DNA of 64,000 nucleotides from Pseudomonas sp. HAR-UPW-AIA-41 (lineage in GTDB: Bacteria > Pseudomonadota > Gammaproteobacteria > Pseudomonadales > Pseudomonadaceae): NCBI RefSeq assembly GCF_002304225.1, contig NZ_NSLB01000003.1, positions 248,001 through 312,000 on the forward strand, in the 5' to 3' direction. Made by a program: the position numbers and the translations under genes. The notes under the pieces were generated by a model. It worked only from the letters and a program-made list of their open reading frames with translations, was not told the origin of the DNA and ran no database searches. This document shows positions 1 through 8,881 of the stretch, one piece after another. The first letter of the stretch is position 1. Every line of letters starts with the position of its first letter.

Positions 1-1201
1 GCCCATCAGCCTTGGCCTGATAAAGGTTGTCGTCGGCCTGGCGTAGTAGGTTTTCCAGTTTCTCGTCCCAACCTTGGTAGACCCCGGCGCTAAAACTTAA
101 TGGCGGCGCCCCAGGGCTGTAGCTCAGGGTGGCCAGCTGGGTGCGGAATCGGTCGAGTTGCAGGCTCAATTGCTCGGCGGTCAGCAGGGGGCTGAGTAGC
201 GCGAACTCTTCACCACCCAGCCGTCCCTGTAGGGCTTGGGGAAAAGCCGTGCGCAGCGCGTTGGCGAAGGTCAGGAGGGCTGAATCGCCGCTGGCATGGC
301 CGAACTGGTCGTTGATCCGCTTGAAATGATCGAGGTCGAGCATGGCGACCGCCACTGGGCGTTTTTTGCGCAGTACCTGTTGGCACTGCTCTGTGAAGGC
401 GCGGCGGTTTAGCAGCCCTGTCAGGCTATCGAACAGGGCTGCGCGCTCCAGTGCGTGCAGCAGGTCGCGCCGGTCGAGGGCGTGCATGACACGACAGTTG
501 AGCTCTTCGGGGTAGAAGGGTTTGCGCAGGAAGTCGTCTGCGCCCTGCTTGATGAACTGAGCGCTGAGAGAGCCTTTTCCGTCGGCCGAAAGCCCCAGAA
601 TGATCAGCTCGGTCCGCTTGAGCTCATGGCGTAGGCGTTTCACAAGCTCGAAACCCGAGAGACCTGGCATGGTGTGGTCGACCAGCAGCAGGTCCATATC
701 CGGCTGCTCCTGGAGAATGCGCAGTGCTTCCAGACCGTCGTCAGCCTCGACAATCTGATAAAGATGAGGGGTAAGAATGCGGCGGATGAAGTTGCGGGTG
801 GCTGCCGAATCATCGGCAATCAGCAGCTTGATATGGCGATTACGCTCCAGGCGGTGCAGCAGGCGCAAAGCGTAGGTGTAGGAGTGGCTTTCCTTGAGCA
901 CGTAGTCGACCACGCCCTTGAGCAGCAACTCGTCGCGGCGCTGCTCGTCGTAAGTGGCGGTGAGAACTACGGTGGGCAAGTGATAGCGAAGGACCAAGTC
1001 GACCACTTCGCCATTCGGTGCGTCCGGCAGGTGAAGGTCGACCAGAGCGGCGAACAGCTGGCCGGCGAAGGTCTCCAGAACGACCTCTGCTTCGGCCAGT
1101 GAGGCGCAGAAGATCGGCTGCAACTCGCTTTCCTGCTGGAACTGATGCTGCAGAACCTTCAGCACCAGAGGGCTGTCTTCGATGACTAAAATTGTCTGCA
1201 C
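1..1201 (-). CDS. Tandem-receiver GGDEF response regulator (probable diguanylate cyclase), 3' end beyond window
   Basis: Partial gene read leftward; the C-terminus lies outside the window. The start is a GTG at 1201 with AGGAG six bases upstream. About 400 residues are visible. The first receiver domain has an acidic ILVIEDS start, a phosphoacceptor Asp in VDLHLPD and a Lys in YVLKE; the second has LLIADDS, LLVDHTMPG and LRKPF. A GGDEF domain follows, with its signature read as RLGGEEF near residue 330. GGEEF is an active form in this family, so c-di-GMP synthesis controlled by phosphorylation is likely. The residues before GGEEF do not form the usual RxxD inhibitory site. The divergent neighbour is a c-di-GMP phosphodiesterase. 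Family assignment is strong; the input signal is unknown. Confidence 0.88.
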   Translation of the reverse strand, partial: MQTILVIEDSPLVLKVLQHQFQQESELQPIFCASLAEAEVVLETFAGQLFAALVDLHLPDAPNGEVVDLVLRYHLPTVVLTATYDEQRRDELLLKGVVDYVLKESHSYTYALRLLHRLERNRHIKLLIADDSAATRNFIRRILTPHLYQIVEADDGLEALRILQEQPDMDLLLVDHTMPGLSGFELVKRLRHELKRTELIILGLSADGKGSLSAQFIKQGADDFLRKPFYPEELNCRVMHALDRRDLLHALERAALFDSLTGLLNRRAFTEQCQQVLRKKRPVAVAMLDLDHFKRINDQFGHASGDSALLTFANALRTAFPQALQGRLGGEEFALLSPLLTAEQLSLQLDRFRTQLATLSYSPGAPPLSFSAGVYQGWDEKLENLLRQADDNLYQAKADG

Positions 1202-1380
1202 AGAGCGCTCCTGTTCAATGCCTTCAGCATGGCACAGTCACGCGGTGTCGTCAGCGAGGCGCGGTAGAAGTTGCCGGTCTATATGGCTTACTTCAGCCAG
1301 AAGACAATTTCTTACCTTGGTTGCGGTGCTTCTAGCCTATCCTTAGTGAAGTCTGCAGTGGTGTTGATGGACGAGTTACT

Positions 1381-2637
1381 GTGCTGAAAAAAATCGATGT
1401 GGCGCACCTGCGTTTAGGCATGTACATCCATGAGTTTTGTGGCTCTTGGATGGAGCATCCTTTCTGGAAAGCCAAGTTTGTCCTTGAAACACAGAAAGAT
1501 CTGCTGCGTGTCCGCGAAAGCGCTGTGCGTGAAATCTGGATCGATACCAGCAAGGGGCTGGATATTGAGGCCGGGCAAGCCAGCCAGAGCGAAGAGGAAG
1601 TGGCTGCTGAGACGGAGGCCCGTTTGCTTGCCGCAGTGGTGGAGCCTGTTAAACAGCCCAGGGCAAGTCTGGACGACGAGGTCGAACGTGCGCTGAAGCT
1701 CTGCTCTCGTTCGCGTGAAGCCGTAGTGGCGATGTTCAGTGATGCGCGCATGGGGCGGGCGATCGAAACCGAGCAAGCCGCAGCTCTGGTTGAGGAAATT
1801 TCCGACTCGGTGCTGCGTCACCCTAATGCTCTGATCAGCCTTGCACGTCTGAAAAGTGCCGATGAATACACCTACATGCACTCGGTAGCGGTCTGCGCGT
1901 TGATGATCGCGCTGGCCCGCCAATTGGGTTTGGCTGAGGCTCAGGTGCGTGAGGCCGGTCTGGCCGGACTGCTGCATGATGTCGGCAAGATGGCGATTCC
2001 TGATGAGGTACTGAATAAACCCGGGAAGCTTACTGATAGTGAATTCTCCATCGTACGCAACCACCCGGAAGCGGGGGGGCAGATTCTTCGCGACAGTGGC
2101 AATGTCAGCGCGCTGGTGCTGGATGTCTGTCTGCATCACCACGAGAAGGTCGATGGCAGCGGTTATCCACATCGCCTAACCGGCGACCAGATCAGCCTGT
2201 TTGCCAAGATGGGCGCAGTCTGCGACGTGTACGACGCGATCACCTCAGACCGGCCCTACAAGAAGGGCTGGGACCCGGCCGAATCGATCCGGCGCATGGC
2301 AGAGTGGAGCAAAGGGCACTTCGACGAGGCGGTGTTTCAGGCCTTCGTCAAATCGGTGGGCATCTATCCGACCGGCTCGCTGGTGCGTCTGGAGAGCGGG
2401 CGTATTGGCGTGGTCACCGAGCAGCACGAGAAGTCCCTGCTGACTCCGCGGGTCAAGGTGTTCTTCTCGGCCAAGTCGAAAGCGCCGATCCCCATCGAGG
2501 TGCTTGACCTGAGCAAGCTGGTCGGCAGGGAAAAGATCGTTGCCCGCGAGTCCCAGGAAGACTGGGGGTTCCGCAATGTCGAGGAACTGTGGAGTGGCCT
2601 GCCGGCGGGGCGGAACGGTTTTTCCGGGCCGGCTTAG
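1381..2637 (+). CDS. HD-GYP c-di-GMP phosphodiesterase with DUF3391 N-terminus
   Basis: 418 residues from a GTG start. The earliest start is preferred because the DUF3391-type N-terminal domain begins there (LKKIDVAHLRLGMY, then GSWMEHPFW). The HD-GYP domain covers the C-terminal half: HSVAVCALM, the metal-binding pair in LLHDVGKMAIPDE, the second histidine cluster HHHEKVDGSGYP, and DVYDAITSDRPYK. HD-GYP proteins hydrolyse c-di-GMP to GMP using a metal centre in the cytoplasm. There is no membrane segment. It is transcribed divergently from the GGDEF regulator, with 179 bp between the two starts, so the locus may make and degrade the same messenger. It ends 8 bp from the convergent rmlD end. 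Confidence 0.9.
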   Translation: MLKKIDVAHLRLGMYIHEFCGSWMEHPFWKAKFVLETQKDLLRVRESAVREIWIDTSKGLDIEAGQASQSEEEVAAETEARLLAAVVEPVKQPRASLDDEVERALKLCSRSREAVVAMFSDARMGRAIETEQAAALVEEISDSVLRHPNALISLARLKSADEYTYMHSVAVCALMIALARQLGLAEAQVREAGLAGLLHDVGKMAIPDEVLNKPGKLTDSEFSIVRNHPEAGGQILRDSGNVSALVLDVCLHHHEKVDGSGYPHRLTGDQISLFAKMGAVCDVYDAITSDRPYKKGWDPAESIRRMAEWSKGHFDEAVFQAFVKSVGIYPTGSLVRLESGRIGVVTEQHEKSLLTPRVKVFFSAKSKAPIPIEVLDLSKLVGREKIVARESQEDWGFRNVEELWSGLPAGRNGFSGPA

Positions 2638-2645
2638 TCAGGCTC

Positions 2646-3509
2646 TCAGCGAGGGCTGTTCCAGCACTGCTCCAGCGCGGCTTGCCATTCAGGTAGCTGA
2701 ACCTGCCAGTCGGTTTTTAGTTTGCTGCAGTCGAGGCGCGAGTTCGTGGGGCGTTTTGCCGGGGTTGGGTAAGCGCTGCTGGCGATGGGCTGTAGCTGTG
2801 CTTTGAGCTGTCCCTGTGCGGCCAGGTGCGCGGCGATGGCTTGGGCAAAACCGAACCAGCTGGTGCTGCCACCACAGCTGAAGTGATAGGTGCCCCATGC
2901 GGTGCAGCCAGCTTGCCAACGTTCGATCAGCATGGATGTGGCTTGCGCGATGCTGCCTGCCCAGGTCGGTGCCCCGATCTGATCGTCCACGACACCGACA
3001 TGCTCGCGCTCACTCAGCAGACGCTGCATGGTCAGCAGAAAGTTCTTTCCATGCAAGGCATAAACCCAACTGGTGCGCAGAATCAGGTGAGCGCAGCCAC
3101 TGCGGCGTATCGCCACCTCTCCGGCCAGTTTGCTCTGACCGTAGACGCCCAGAGGGTGAGGTATGTCCTCTTCGCTCCAGGGAGCTTGTTTGCTGCCATC
3201 AAAGACGTAATCGGTGGAGTAATGAATCAGCGGTATGCCAAGTGAAAAGGCTTCCTCGGCCAGAATGCCCGGAGCTTCGGCGTTGAGCTGAAAAGCGGCA
3301 GCTACGTTACTCTCTGCCAGATCAACAGCCGTGTAGGCCGCTGCGTTGATAATAAGTTGCGGCGCTTGCTTGCGTACCATCTGGCGTATGGCTTGTTCTT
3401 GACTCAGGTCGAGCGCCTGGCGGTCCAGAGCGATCAGTTCGTGCTGATCCAGAGCCAGGCGGAGCTCACGTCCAACTTGGCCGGCCGCTCCCGTGATCAT
3501 GATTTTCAT
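2646..3509 (-). CDS. rmlD: dTDP-4-dehydrorhamnose reductase
   Basis: 287 residues. Last step of dTDP-L-rhamnose synthesis: NADPH-dependent reduction of dTDP-4-dehydro-L-rhamnose. The Rossmann motif MITGAAGQVGREL is at the N-terminus, STDYVFDG is in the middle, and the catalytic YxxxK is read as YGQSK near residue 130. The start overlaps the end of rmlC by 4 bp (ATGA), which indicates translational coupling in a B-A-C-D operon. The product feeds L-rhamnose into lipopolysaccharide core, O-antigen and rhamnolipid. Confidence 0.95.
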   Translation of the reverse strand: MKIMITGAAGQVGRELRLALDQHELIALDRQALDLSQEQAIRQMVRKQAPQLIINAAAYTAVDLAESNVAAAFQLNAEAPGILAEEAFSLGIPLIHYSTDYVFDGSKQAPWSEEDIPHPLGVYGQSKLAGEVAIRRSGCAHLILRTSWVYALHGKNFLLTMQRLLSEREHVGVVDDQIGAPTWAGSIAQATSMLIERWQAGCTAWGTYHFSCGGSTSWFGFAQAIAAHLAAQGQLKAQLQPIASSAYPTPAKRPTNSRLDCSKLKTDWQVQLPEWQAALEQCWNSPR

Positions 3510-4054
3510 GGGAACAGGTCAGCCTCTTGAAGCGAGGTGCCAGCCTGATCCTTGCCGGATAGCTGAGGTGTCAGGCCTTGCAGTGGCCAGTCTATAGCCA
3601 GCCGCGGGTCGTCCCAGCGGATGCAGCGCTCATGGGTCGGTGCGTAGTAGTCGGTAGTCTTGTAGAGGAACTCGGCATATTCGCTGAGAACAAGAAAGCC
3701 GTGGGCAAAGCCTTCCGGTATCCACAGCTGACGCTTGTTATCCGCCGACAAATGCAGCCCGAGCCACTTGCCGAAGGTCGCCGAGTGTCGGCGTATATCC
3801 ACGACCACATCAAAGACCTCACCCGCCGTCACCCTTACCAGCTTGCCCTGCGGCTGTTGAACCTGATAGTGCAGGCCGCGCAGCACACCACGAGTGGAGC
3901 GGGAGTGATTGTCCTGAACAAAGGCGGGATTCAGGCCGGTAGCATCCTGAAAACTGCGGGCATTGAAGCTTTCATAAAAGAAACCGCGATCATCGCCAAA
4001 TACCTTTGGCTCAAGGATCAGTACGCCAGGCAGCGTGGTCTCAGTTACCTTCAT
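3506..4054 (-). CDS. rmlC: dTDP-4-dehydrorhamnose 3,5-epimerase
   Basis: 182 residues, the usual cupin-fold length for RmlC. Visible family motifs are [25 protein letters not shown] (with the catalytic His), [19 protein letters not shown], and [11 protein letters not shown]. It epimerises C3 and C5 of dTDP-4-dehydro-6-deoxy-D-glucose. It overlaps rmlA upstream and rmlD downstream by 4 bp each, so all are expected on one transcript running left. Confidence 0.96.
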   Translation of the reverse strand: MKVTETTLPGVLILEPKVFGDDRGFFYESFNARSFQDATGLNPAFVQDNHSRSTRGVLRGLHYQVQQPQGKLVRVTAGEVFDVVVDIRRHSATFGKWLGLHLSADNKRQLWIPEGFAHGFLVLSEYAEFLYKTTDYYAPTHERCIRWDDPRLAIDWPLQGLTPQLSGKDQAGTSLQEADLFP

Positions 4055-4923
4055 TCCTGTTCTCCGGCGAGTTTGGTCAGGTACTGGCCGTAGCCTGTCT
4101 TGCCCAGCGCTTTGGCTTGCGCCATCAGTTGCTCGCGGCTGATCCAGCCCTGCTGGAAGGCAATCTCTTCAAGGCAGGCGACCTTGAGACCCTGTCGGTG
4201 TTCGATGGTTTGCACATACTGCGACGCATCGAGCAGGCTGTCATGGGTGCCGGTATCCAGCCATGCAAAGCCCCGGCCGAAGCGCTCTACTCGCAGGTCG
4301 CCGCGCTTGAGGTAAGCGTTGTTGACGTCGGTGATCTCCAGCTCACCGCGCGGCGATGGCTTCACCGCCTTGGCAATGTCGATGACGTCATTGTCGAAGA
4401 AGTACAGACCGGTGACGGCGTAGCTGGATTTGGGCTTGGCCGGCTTTTCTTCAATGGAAATGGCTTTGCCCTGCGCATCGAACTCCACCACGCCAAAGCG
4501 TTCAGGGTCACTGACCCAGTAACCAAAAACCGTAGCGCCATGGGGCTCGGAAGCCGCTCTCAGGAGCTTTTCGGTGAAATGCTGGCCGTGGAAGATATTG
4601 TCGCCGAGGATCAGGCAGACCGAGTCCTTGCCAATAAAACTCTCTCCGATGAGAAAGGCCTGTGCCAGTCCATCAGGTGAGGGTTGTTCTGCGTAGGAGA
4701 AGTGCACGCCAAACTGGCTGCCATCGCCCAGCAGCTTTTCAAAGTTGGGCAGGTCGTGTGGTGTCGAAATGATCAGTATTTCGCGAATGCCTGCCAGCAT
4801 CAGCACCGAGATCGGGTAATAGATCATCGGCTTGTCGTAGATGGGCAGCAGCTGTTTGGAAACCCCAAGCGTGATGGGGTGCAGGCGTGTACCGGAGCCA
4901 CCAGCCAGAATAATCCCTTTCAT
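4051..4923 (-). CDS. rmlA: Glucose-1-phosphate thymidylyltransferase
   Basis: 290 residues from ATG at 4923. An in-frame extension to 5001 is rejected because homology starts at [16 protein letters not shown], the nucleotide-binding loop. [16 protein letters not shown] follows, as do GDNIFHG and EEKP. It makes dTDP-glucose from dTTP and glucose-1-phosphate and is the allosterically controlled entry step of the pathway. The gap to rmlB is 2 bp. Confidence 0.96.
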   Translation of the reverse strand: MKGIILAGGSGTRLHPITLGVSKQLLPIYDKPMIYYPISVLMLAGIREILIISTPHDLPNFEKLLGDGSQFGVHFSYAEQPSPDGLAQAFLIGESFIGKDSVCLILGDNIFHGQHFTEKLLRAASEPHGATVFGYWVSDPERFGVVEFDAQGKAISIEEKPAKPKSSYAVTGLYFFDNDVIDIAKAVKPSPRGELEITDVNNAYLKRGDLRVERFGRGFAWLDTGTHDSLLDASQYVQTIEHRQGLKVACLEEIAFQQGWISREQLMAQAKALGKTGYGQYLTKLAGEQE

Positions 4924-4925
4924 GT

Positions 4926-5984
4926 TTATGCCCCCAGTCGCTCGCGTTGATAACTGCCGTCCTGAACATGGCGGCACCAGTCGAGATTGTTCAGGTACCA
5001 CTGCACAGTCTTGCGCAGGCCTGACTCGAAGGTTTCTTCGGGCACCCAGCCCAGTTCTCGCTCGATCTTGCTGGCATCAATCGCATAGCGCAGGTCGTGA
5101 CCCGGGCGATCCTTCACGTAGGTGATCAGGTCGCGGTAAAAAGCCACGCCGCTGGGCTTTTGTGGAGCCAGTTCTTCCAGCAAGCTGCAGATGGTTTCTA
5201 CAACATGCAGGTTTTTCTGTTCGTTGTGGCCACCGATATTGTAGGTCTCGCCAACTTGGCCCTCGCTCACCACCTTGAACAATGCGCGGGCATGATCCTC
5301 GACATAGAGCCAGTCGCGTATCTGCTGGCCGTTGCCGTAGACAGGCAGGGGTTTGCCTTCCAGCGCATTGAGAATCATCAGGGGAATCAGCTTCTCAGGG
5401 AAGTGATAGGGGCCGTAGTTATTCGAGCAGTTGGTGATCAGTACCGGCAGACCATAGGTTCTGTGCCAGGCGCGCACCAGATGGTCTGAGGCCGCTTTGC
5501 TGGCAGAGTAGGGCGAGCTTGGTGCGTAAGGCGTCGTTTCGGTAAACAGATCATTCACACCGTGCAGATCACCGTAGACCTCGTCAGTGGAAATATGGTG
5601 AAAGCGGAAGCTGCTTTGGCGGCTGCTATTCAGGCCACTCCAGTAGGTCCGGGTAGCCTCCAGCAGGGCATAGGTGCCGACGATATTGGTCTGTATAAAG
5701 GCGGCAGGGCCATCAATCGAGCGATCGACGTGGGACTCTGCGGCCAGGTGCATGATGGCATCCGGTTGGAAATCACTGAGCGTTCGATTGACGGTTGCAG
5801 CATCGGCTATATCGGCCTGAACGAACTGATAGCGCGGGCTGTCAGCAATACTGGCCAATGACTCCAGATTGCCGGCATACGTCAGCTTGTCCAGATTGAG
5901 TATTTCGTGAGTGGTTTCGCTCAGCAGATAGCGAACCAGTGCCGAGCCGATGAAGCCCGCACCGCCGGTGATCAGAATGCGCAT
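4926..5984 (-). CDS. rmlB: dTDP-glucose 4,6-dehydratase
   Basis: 352 residues from ATG at 5984; a TTG two codons upstream is also open but homology begins at [14 protein letters not shown]. The NAD-binding GGAGFIGS motif, [20 protein letters not shown] and the catalytic YSASK are all present, placing it in the extended short-chain dehydrogenase family. It is the first gene of the leftward rhamnose operon. The promoter must lie within about 125 bp between its start and the tRNA-derived att site; I see no convincing -35/-10 pair there. Confidence 0.96.
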   Translation of the reverse strand: MRILITGGAGFIGSALVRYLLSETTHEILNLDKLTYAGNLESLASIADSPRYQFVQADIADAATVNRTLSDFQPDAIMHLAAESHVDRSIDGPAAFIQTNIVGTYALLEATRTYWSGLNSSRQSSFRFHHISTDEVYGDLHGVNDLFTETTPYAPSSPYSASKAASDHLVRAWHRTYGLPVLITNCSNNYGPYHFPEKLIPLMILNALEGKPLPVYGNGQQIRDWLYVEDHARALFKVVSEGQVGETYNIGGHNEQKNLHVVETICSLLEELAPQKPSGVAFYRDLITYVKDRPGHDLRYAIDASKIERELGWVPEETFESGLRKTVQWYLNNLDWCRHVQDGSYQRERLGA

Positions 5985-6081
5985 ATGCAAGGGTTATCCG
6001 TAAGCCAAGTGCAGGTCGTTAGCTTGTGGACTGTGCGCAGGCAAAGCAAGCCAGCTGTTTGCGTTCGTTGCTCTGAAAAAC

Positions 6082-6108
6082 AAAAAGCCCGCATTAAGCG
6101 GGCTTTTT
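6082..6108 (-). terminator. Orphaned tRNA-Thr terminator (host copy)
   Basis: 11-bp stem AAAAAGCCCGC / GCGGGCTTTTT with loop ATTAA, with T-rich sequence on the leftward strand. Before integration it sat directly 3' of the tRNA-Thr gene; it is now separated from the tRNA by the prophage. Confidence 0.85.
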
Positions 6109-6110
6109 AA

Positions 6111-6157
6111 ATGGTGCCGGCACCAGGAATCGAACCCGGGACCTACTGATTACAAGT
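6111..6157. repeat. attL: 47-bp copy of tRNA-Thr 3' part
   Basis: Identical over 47 bases to 44800-44846. It contains the T arm, variable region, half of the anticodon arm and the encoded CCA of tRNA-Thr(TGT), but no 5' half, so it is not a functional tRNA. It marks the left prophage boundary. Confidence 0.95.
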
Positions 6158-6340
6158 TACCGCCTTTTAGTAAGCCTTTCAATGGCTTGGGGCGTGTTTA
6201 TTTACGTCGTTAAGCCCTTGAGGCCCCCAATCTGATGGGTTCGCCGGGCTTATTTTACGTGGCGAACTGGCTCCGATGATTGCGCCAAAGGTCAAGAACG
6301 ACGATGATTCGCGCCTGCGAATGTGCCGCCTGGACTTGAT

Positions 6341-6862
6341 ATGACAAAAGGGAAGAAGCTTTCTCGAGGAGAGCTGGAGAGCCAACTTGAGCATTGCCGG
6401 ACGTCCTGCAGGAACCACTGGCTAGGCAAGGGGTTCACATCCATTTGCAAGACGGTAATGTGGCTTGGAATCGCCTATTTTACCTACATGGCCATTGCGG
6501 CTATGGCTGGCAAGCAGACCACGGCGCAGATTGATGTGCAGGCAGTGGCGGGATTAAGTACTGGCACTCAGAAGCCAAGCAGTGGAAAGGCTGATACTGT
6601 CGAGAAGCCAGAGCCAGCTAAGGCTGCTACTCAAGCACCAACGGGCACAGTTCAACCCATGCTTCCGTCCGGTTGGCTGAATCTGTTGTGTATACTGGTC
6701 GGAGCAGGAGGCGTTTTTTATGGTCGGCGCCAGGCAGATTTTAGGCGGAGCGTTGTTGAACGATTCCAGCCGTACATTGCCGAATTAGAGCAGACGCTCG
6801 ACCCGAACAGGACCTCAAGTGATCTGCCCCTTCGTGGTGGCACGCGTCTGGAGGATGTTTGA
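6341..6862 (+). CDS. Unknown two-pass membrane protein beside attL
   Basis: 173 residues from ATG at 6341; a GTG at 6323 is also in frame. I do not recognise a family. It has a polar N-terminus with several Lys, Arg, Cys and His, a hydrophobic segment at about residues 36-58, a linker rich in Ala, Thr, Pro and Lys, a second hydrophobic segment at about 112-132, and a charged C-terminal tail. The first segment is followed by the linker, so the linker probably faces the periplasm. It is upstream of another membrane-protein gene and shares its direction. Base composition is lower in GC than the structural genes. The position between attL and a terminator facing int suggests a lysogeny-expressed accessory gene. 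Confidence 0.6.
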   Translation: MTKGKKLSRGELESQLEHCRTSCRNHWLGKGFTSICKTVMWLGIAYFTYMAIAAMAGKQTTAQIDVQAVAGLSTGTQKPSSGKADTVEKPEPAKAATQAPTGTVQPMLPSGWLNLLCILVGAGGVFYGRRQADFRRSVVERFQPYIAELEQTLDPNRTSSDLPLRGGTRLEDV

Positions 6863-6863
6863 T

Positions 6864-7469
6864 ATGGACTATACGATTCTCGTTTCAGGTATCTGCGGCC
6901 TCGCGCTCCTTTACTTCATTTACGAAGTTGAGTGGAAGCGCTATCGGCTGGATAAGTTGCGCGATGACCTGTTTGTTATTCGCGATGACTTATTTCGGGC
7001 TGCGGCCAATGGCGATATTTCATTCGACTCTGATGCCTACAAGATAATCCGGACTAATCTGAACGGTATGATCAGGTTTAGCCATGATCTTTCGTTTTTC
7101 CGTTTCATGCTTGTTCGCGGAGAGGTAAAGAAGCCTGCTGGGCGCGCCATTGCTGGTGAGTACCGTAGCCGAATTGCAGGCGCGCTAGAGCAGTTGACGC
7201 CTGAGCAGCGGGCTTTGATTGTGAATGTTCAGAAAAAGGTGCACGATCGCGTGCTCGTATATCTGGCGTTTAACTCGTTGCTCGGTTGCGTTTGTTTCGG
7301 GATTGTTTCTGTTTTGGCTTTGATCACTTTTATTGTCAGAGAGGGAATCAAAGCTATAGGCTGGAACTCTAAGGACAGACTGCTGGGCGACATTAGCAAT
7401 ATCGGTGGAATGAAGCGCCGTATAGAAGCACTTGATGCTGAGGCTAATAACATAGGCTGTCTGGCATAA
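6864..7469 (+). CDS. Unknown membrane protein, partner of the preceding gene
   Basis: 201 residues from ATG at 6864, chosen because GGAGG lies nine bases upstream. An ATG at 6855 has no room for a ribosome site. A hydrophobic segment sits at about residues 5-22, then a long charged cytoplasmic-type helical region, then a strong second hydrophobic segment near residues 130-160 (VLVYLAFNSLLGCVCFG and following). The C-terminal tail is charged. The stop of the upstream gene (6862) is 2 bp away, so the two are one unit. Function unknown; possible roles are superinfection exclusion or another lysogenic conversion trait, which is inference from position and topology only. Confidence 0.6.
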   Translation: MDYTILVSGICGLALLYFIYEVEWKRYRLDKLRDDLFVIRDDLFRAAANGDISFDSDAYKIIRTNLNGMIRFSHDLSFFRFMLVRGEVKKPAGRAIAGEYRSRIAGALEQLTPEQRALIVNVQKKVHDRVLVYLAFNSLLGCVCFGIVSVLALITFIVREGIKAIGWNSKDRLLGDISNIGGMKRRIEALDAEANNIGCLA

Positions 7470-7481
7470 TTTGCTTTGAAT

Positions 7482-7509
7482 AAAAAAGGGGGCGATGGCC
7501 CCCTTTTTT
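7482..7509. terminator. Bidirectional terminator between membrane pair and int
   Basis: GGGGGC / GCCCCC stem with GATG loop, flanked by A6 on the left and T6 on the right. It separates the rightward membrane pair from the leftward early operon that ends with int. Confidence 0.9.
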
Positions 7510-8657
7510 CATTCTGCAGCAGGATTTACCACCGGGACGCTGAGATCGTAGACGTCCAGCATCCCCTCGCTGCGGTGGCCTGAGGCCTGCTGCTTGTCGG
7601 CGCGGGTGCCTTCCGTGTCGGTGATGCCCCTCCTCTTGAAGTCGTGCAGGCCGAAGCGTTGCTCGGCGGTCATGACTCCCTTCTCGATTGCCTGGGTGAC
7701 CAGGCGCTGCCAGGCCGTGTCCAGACTGGTCTTCTGCAGGGCGCCGCCGTGGGCGGCGACGATCAGCCTGCGCTGCTCGGCCGCGATCGGCACCGGCATT
7801 TTCTTCTTCTCCCAAATATCAGTGCGCACCTGCTTGGCTGCATCCCACGCCGCGCGTAGGCGTGGCGTCCAGCGCACGATGTTGTCGCGGCTGCCCTTGC
7901 GGCGGTTGGTGAGCACGCCTTCGGGGGTCTCGTTCGCATCGGTGAGGGTGACGGTCTCGATGCCGCGCAGGCGGCACAGGTAGCTGATCTCCATCACGTA
8001 CCAGAGGTACGGCGCGCAGGCGCCTTTCTCGCCGCGGGTCAGCCTGCCCTGCTGCTGGGCAAACTGGATCAGCGCGGCCATCGCCGTGGGCTCCGGCAGG
8101 CGGCGCAGCTTGCGCTCCTTCGGTGCCTCGATGCCTTGGGCCGGGTTGACGTCGACATAGCCACGGTTGCGGCCCCACTGCATCAGCCGGCGCAGGTAGC
8201 GCAGGGCGTGGGCTGCCTTGGATGGTGTGCCGTCCTCGGCGATCCGATCCACCACGCGTTGCACCAGAGGCGGGGTGAACTTGCGCACGGCCAGCTCGCC
8301 CAGCGGCTTGCCCAGCTTCGTCGGGATGCCCAGCAGCACGTCGCGGGAGTAGCAGTAATCGTCCTGGGTCTTCTTGGCCAGGCGCTTGAACTGGTCGCTC
8401 TTATGGAACTGCTCGGCGAGGAAGGTCAGGCTGTCGCGGTCAATGCCGGCGCGCTCTTCCATGATCCGGTGCAGCTCGGACAGGGTTGCATCCCGGCCGG
8501 CGAGGTTGGTGCGGCGCTGCTTGCCTGCCTCGTCCAGATAGAGGGTGTACCACACGCCAGATCCACGATGGTCGAAGTAAACGGCCGCTGGGAGAGCGGC
8601 CTGGTCGATGTGCTTGGGTATGTGCGGGCTGTGCTGCCGCTTGCGTCCACGTCTCAT
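7509..8657 (-). CDS. int: Phage tyrosine integrase
   Basis: 382 residues from ATG at 8657, which overlaps the preceding gene by 4 bp (ATGA). The catalytic pattern is complete: Arg in CRLRGIE (about residue 230), Lys in NRRKGSRD, HxxR in LHDFKRRG (about 338-342), His in SGHRSEG and the nucleophile Tyr in DVYDL (about 369). An N-terminal arm-binding region and a core-binding region precede it. It integrates the phage into the tRNA-Thr 3' end about 1.4 kb away. Being last in the leftward early operon, it would be made after induction or early infection. Confidence 0.95.
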   Translation of the reverse strand: MRRGRKRQHSPHIPKHIDQAALPAAVYFDHRGSGVWYTLYLDEAGKQRRTNLAGRDATLSELHRIMEERAGIDRDSLTFLAEQFHKSDQFKRLAKKTQDDYCYSRDVLLGIPTKLGKPLGELAVRKFTPPLVQRVVDRIAEDGTPSKAAHALRYLRRLMQWGRNRGYVDVNPAQGIEAPKERKLRRLPEPTAMAALIQFAQQQGRLTRGEKGACAPYLWYVMEISYLCRLRGIETVTLTDANETPEGVLTNRRKGSRDNIVRWTPRLRAAWDAAKQVRTDIWEKKKMPVPIAAEQRRLIVAAHGGALQKTSLDTAWQRLVTQAIEKGVMTAEQRFGLHDFKRRGITDTEGTRADKQQASGHRSEGMLDVYDLSVPVVNPAAE

Positions 8658-8866
8658 ACGATGCTCGGGTCGTAGTGTTCCTGGTTGCCGGGCTTGAGGC
8701 CGCCCGCTTGGTTGATCAGATCGGTGGTTGTCCACGGGCCGAGGCGGCCGTGGAATATCCGGATGCCTTGCTTGCGGAGCGTGCGCTCGACGTCGGCGCG
8801 GCGCTGGTAGCCCGTCACCTTCTGCAGGTCTTCGAAGTCTAGGATGCCGGCGACATTGCTGCTCAT
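8654..8866 (-). CDS. Small DUF4224/excisionase-like protein
   Basis: 70 residues. The sequence (LDFEDLQKVTGYQRRADVER, then WTTTDLINQAGG) resembles the DUF4224 family of small phage proteins found immediately upstream of integrases, with a winged-helix-like DNA-binding pattern. It overlaps int by 4 bp. A role as excisionase or recombination directionality factor is inferred from position. Confidence 0.65.
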   Translation of the reverse strand: MSSNVAGILDFEDLQKVTGYQRRADVERTLRKQGIRIFHGRLGPWTTTDLINQAGGLKPGNQEHYDPSIV

Positions 8867-8881
8867 CTCCGCGCCCTCCTG

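Noticed and set aside
6112..6157. tRNA-like sequence at the left prophage end
   Set aside because: Only the 3' 46 nt of tRNA-Thr; no 5' acceptor arm, D arm or complete anticodon stem, so it is attL and not a tRNA gene.
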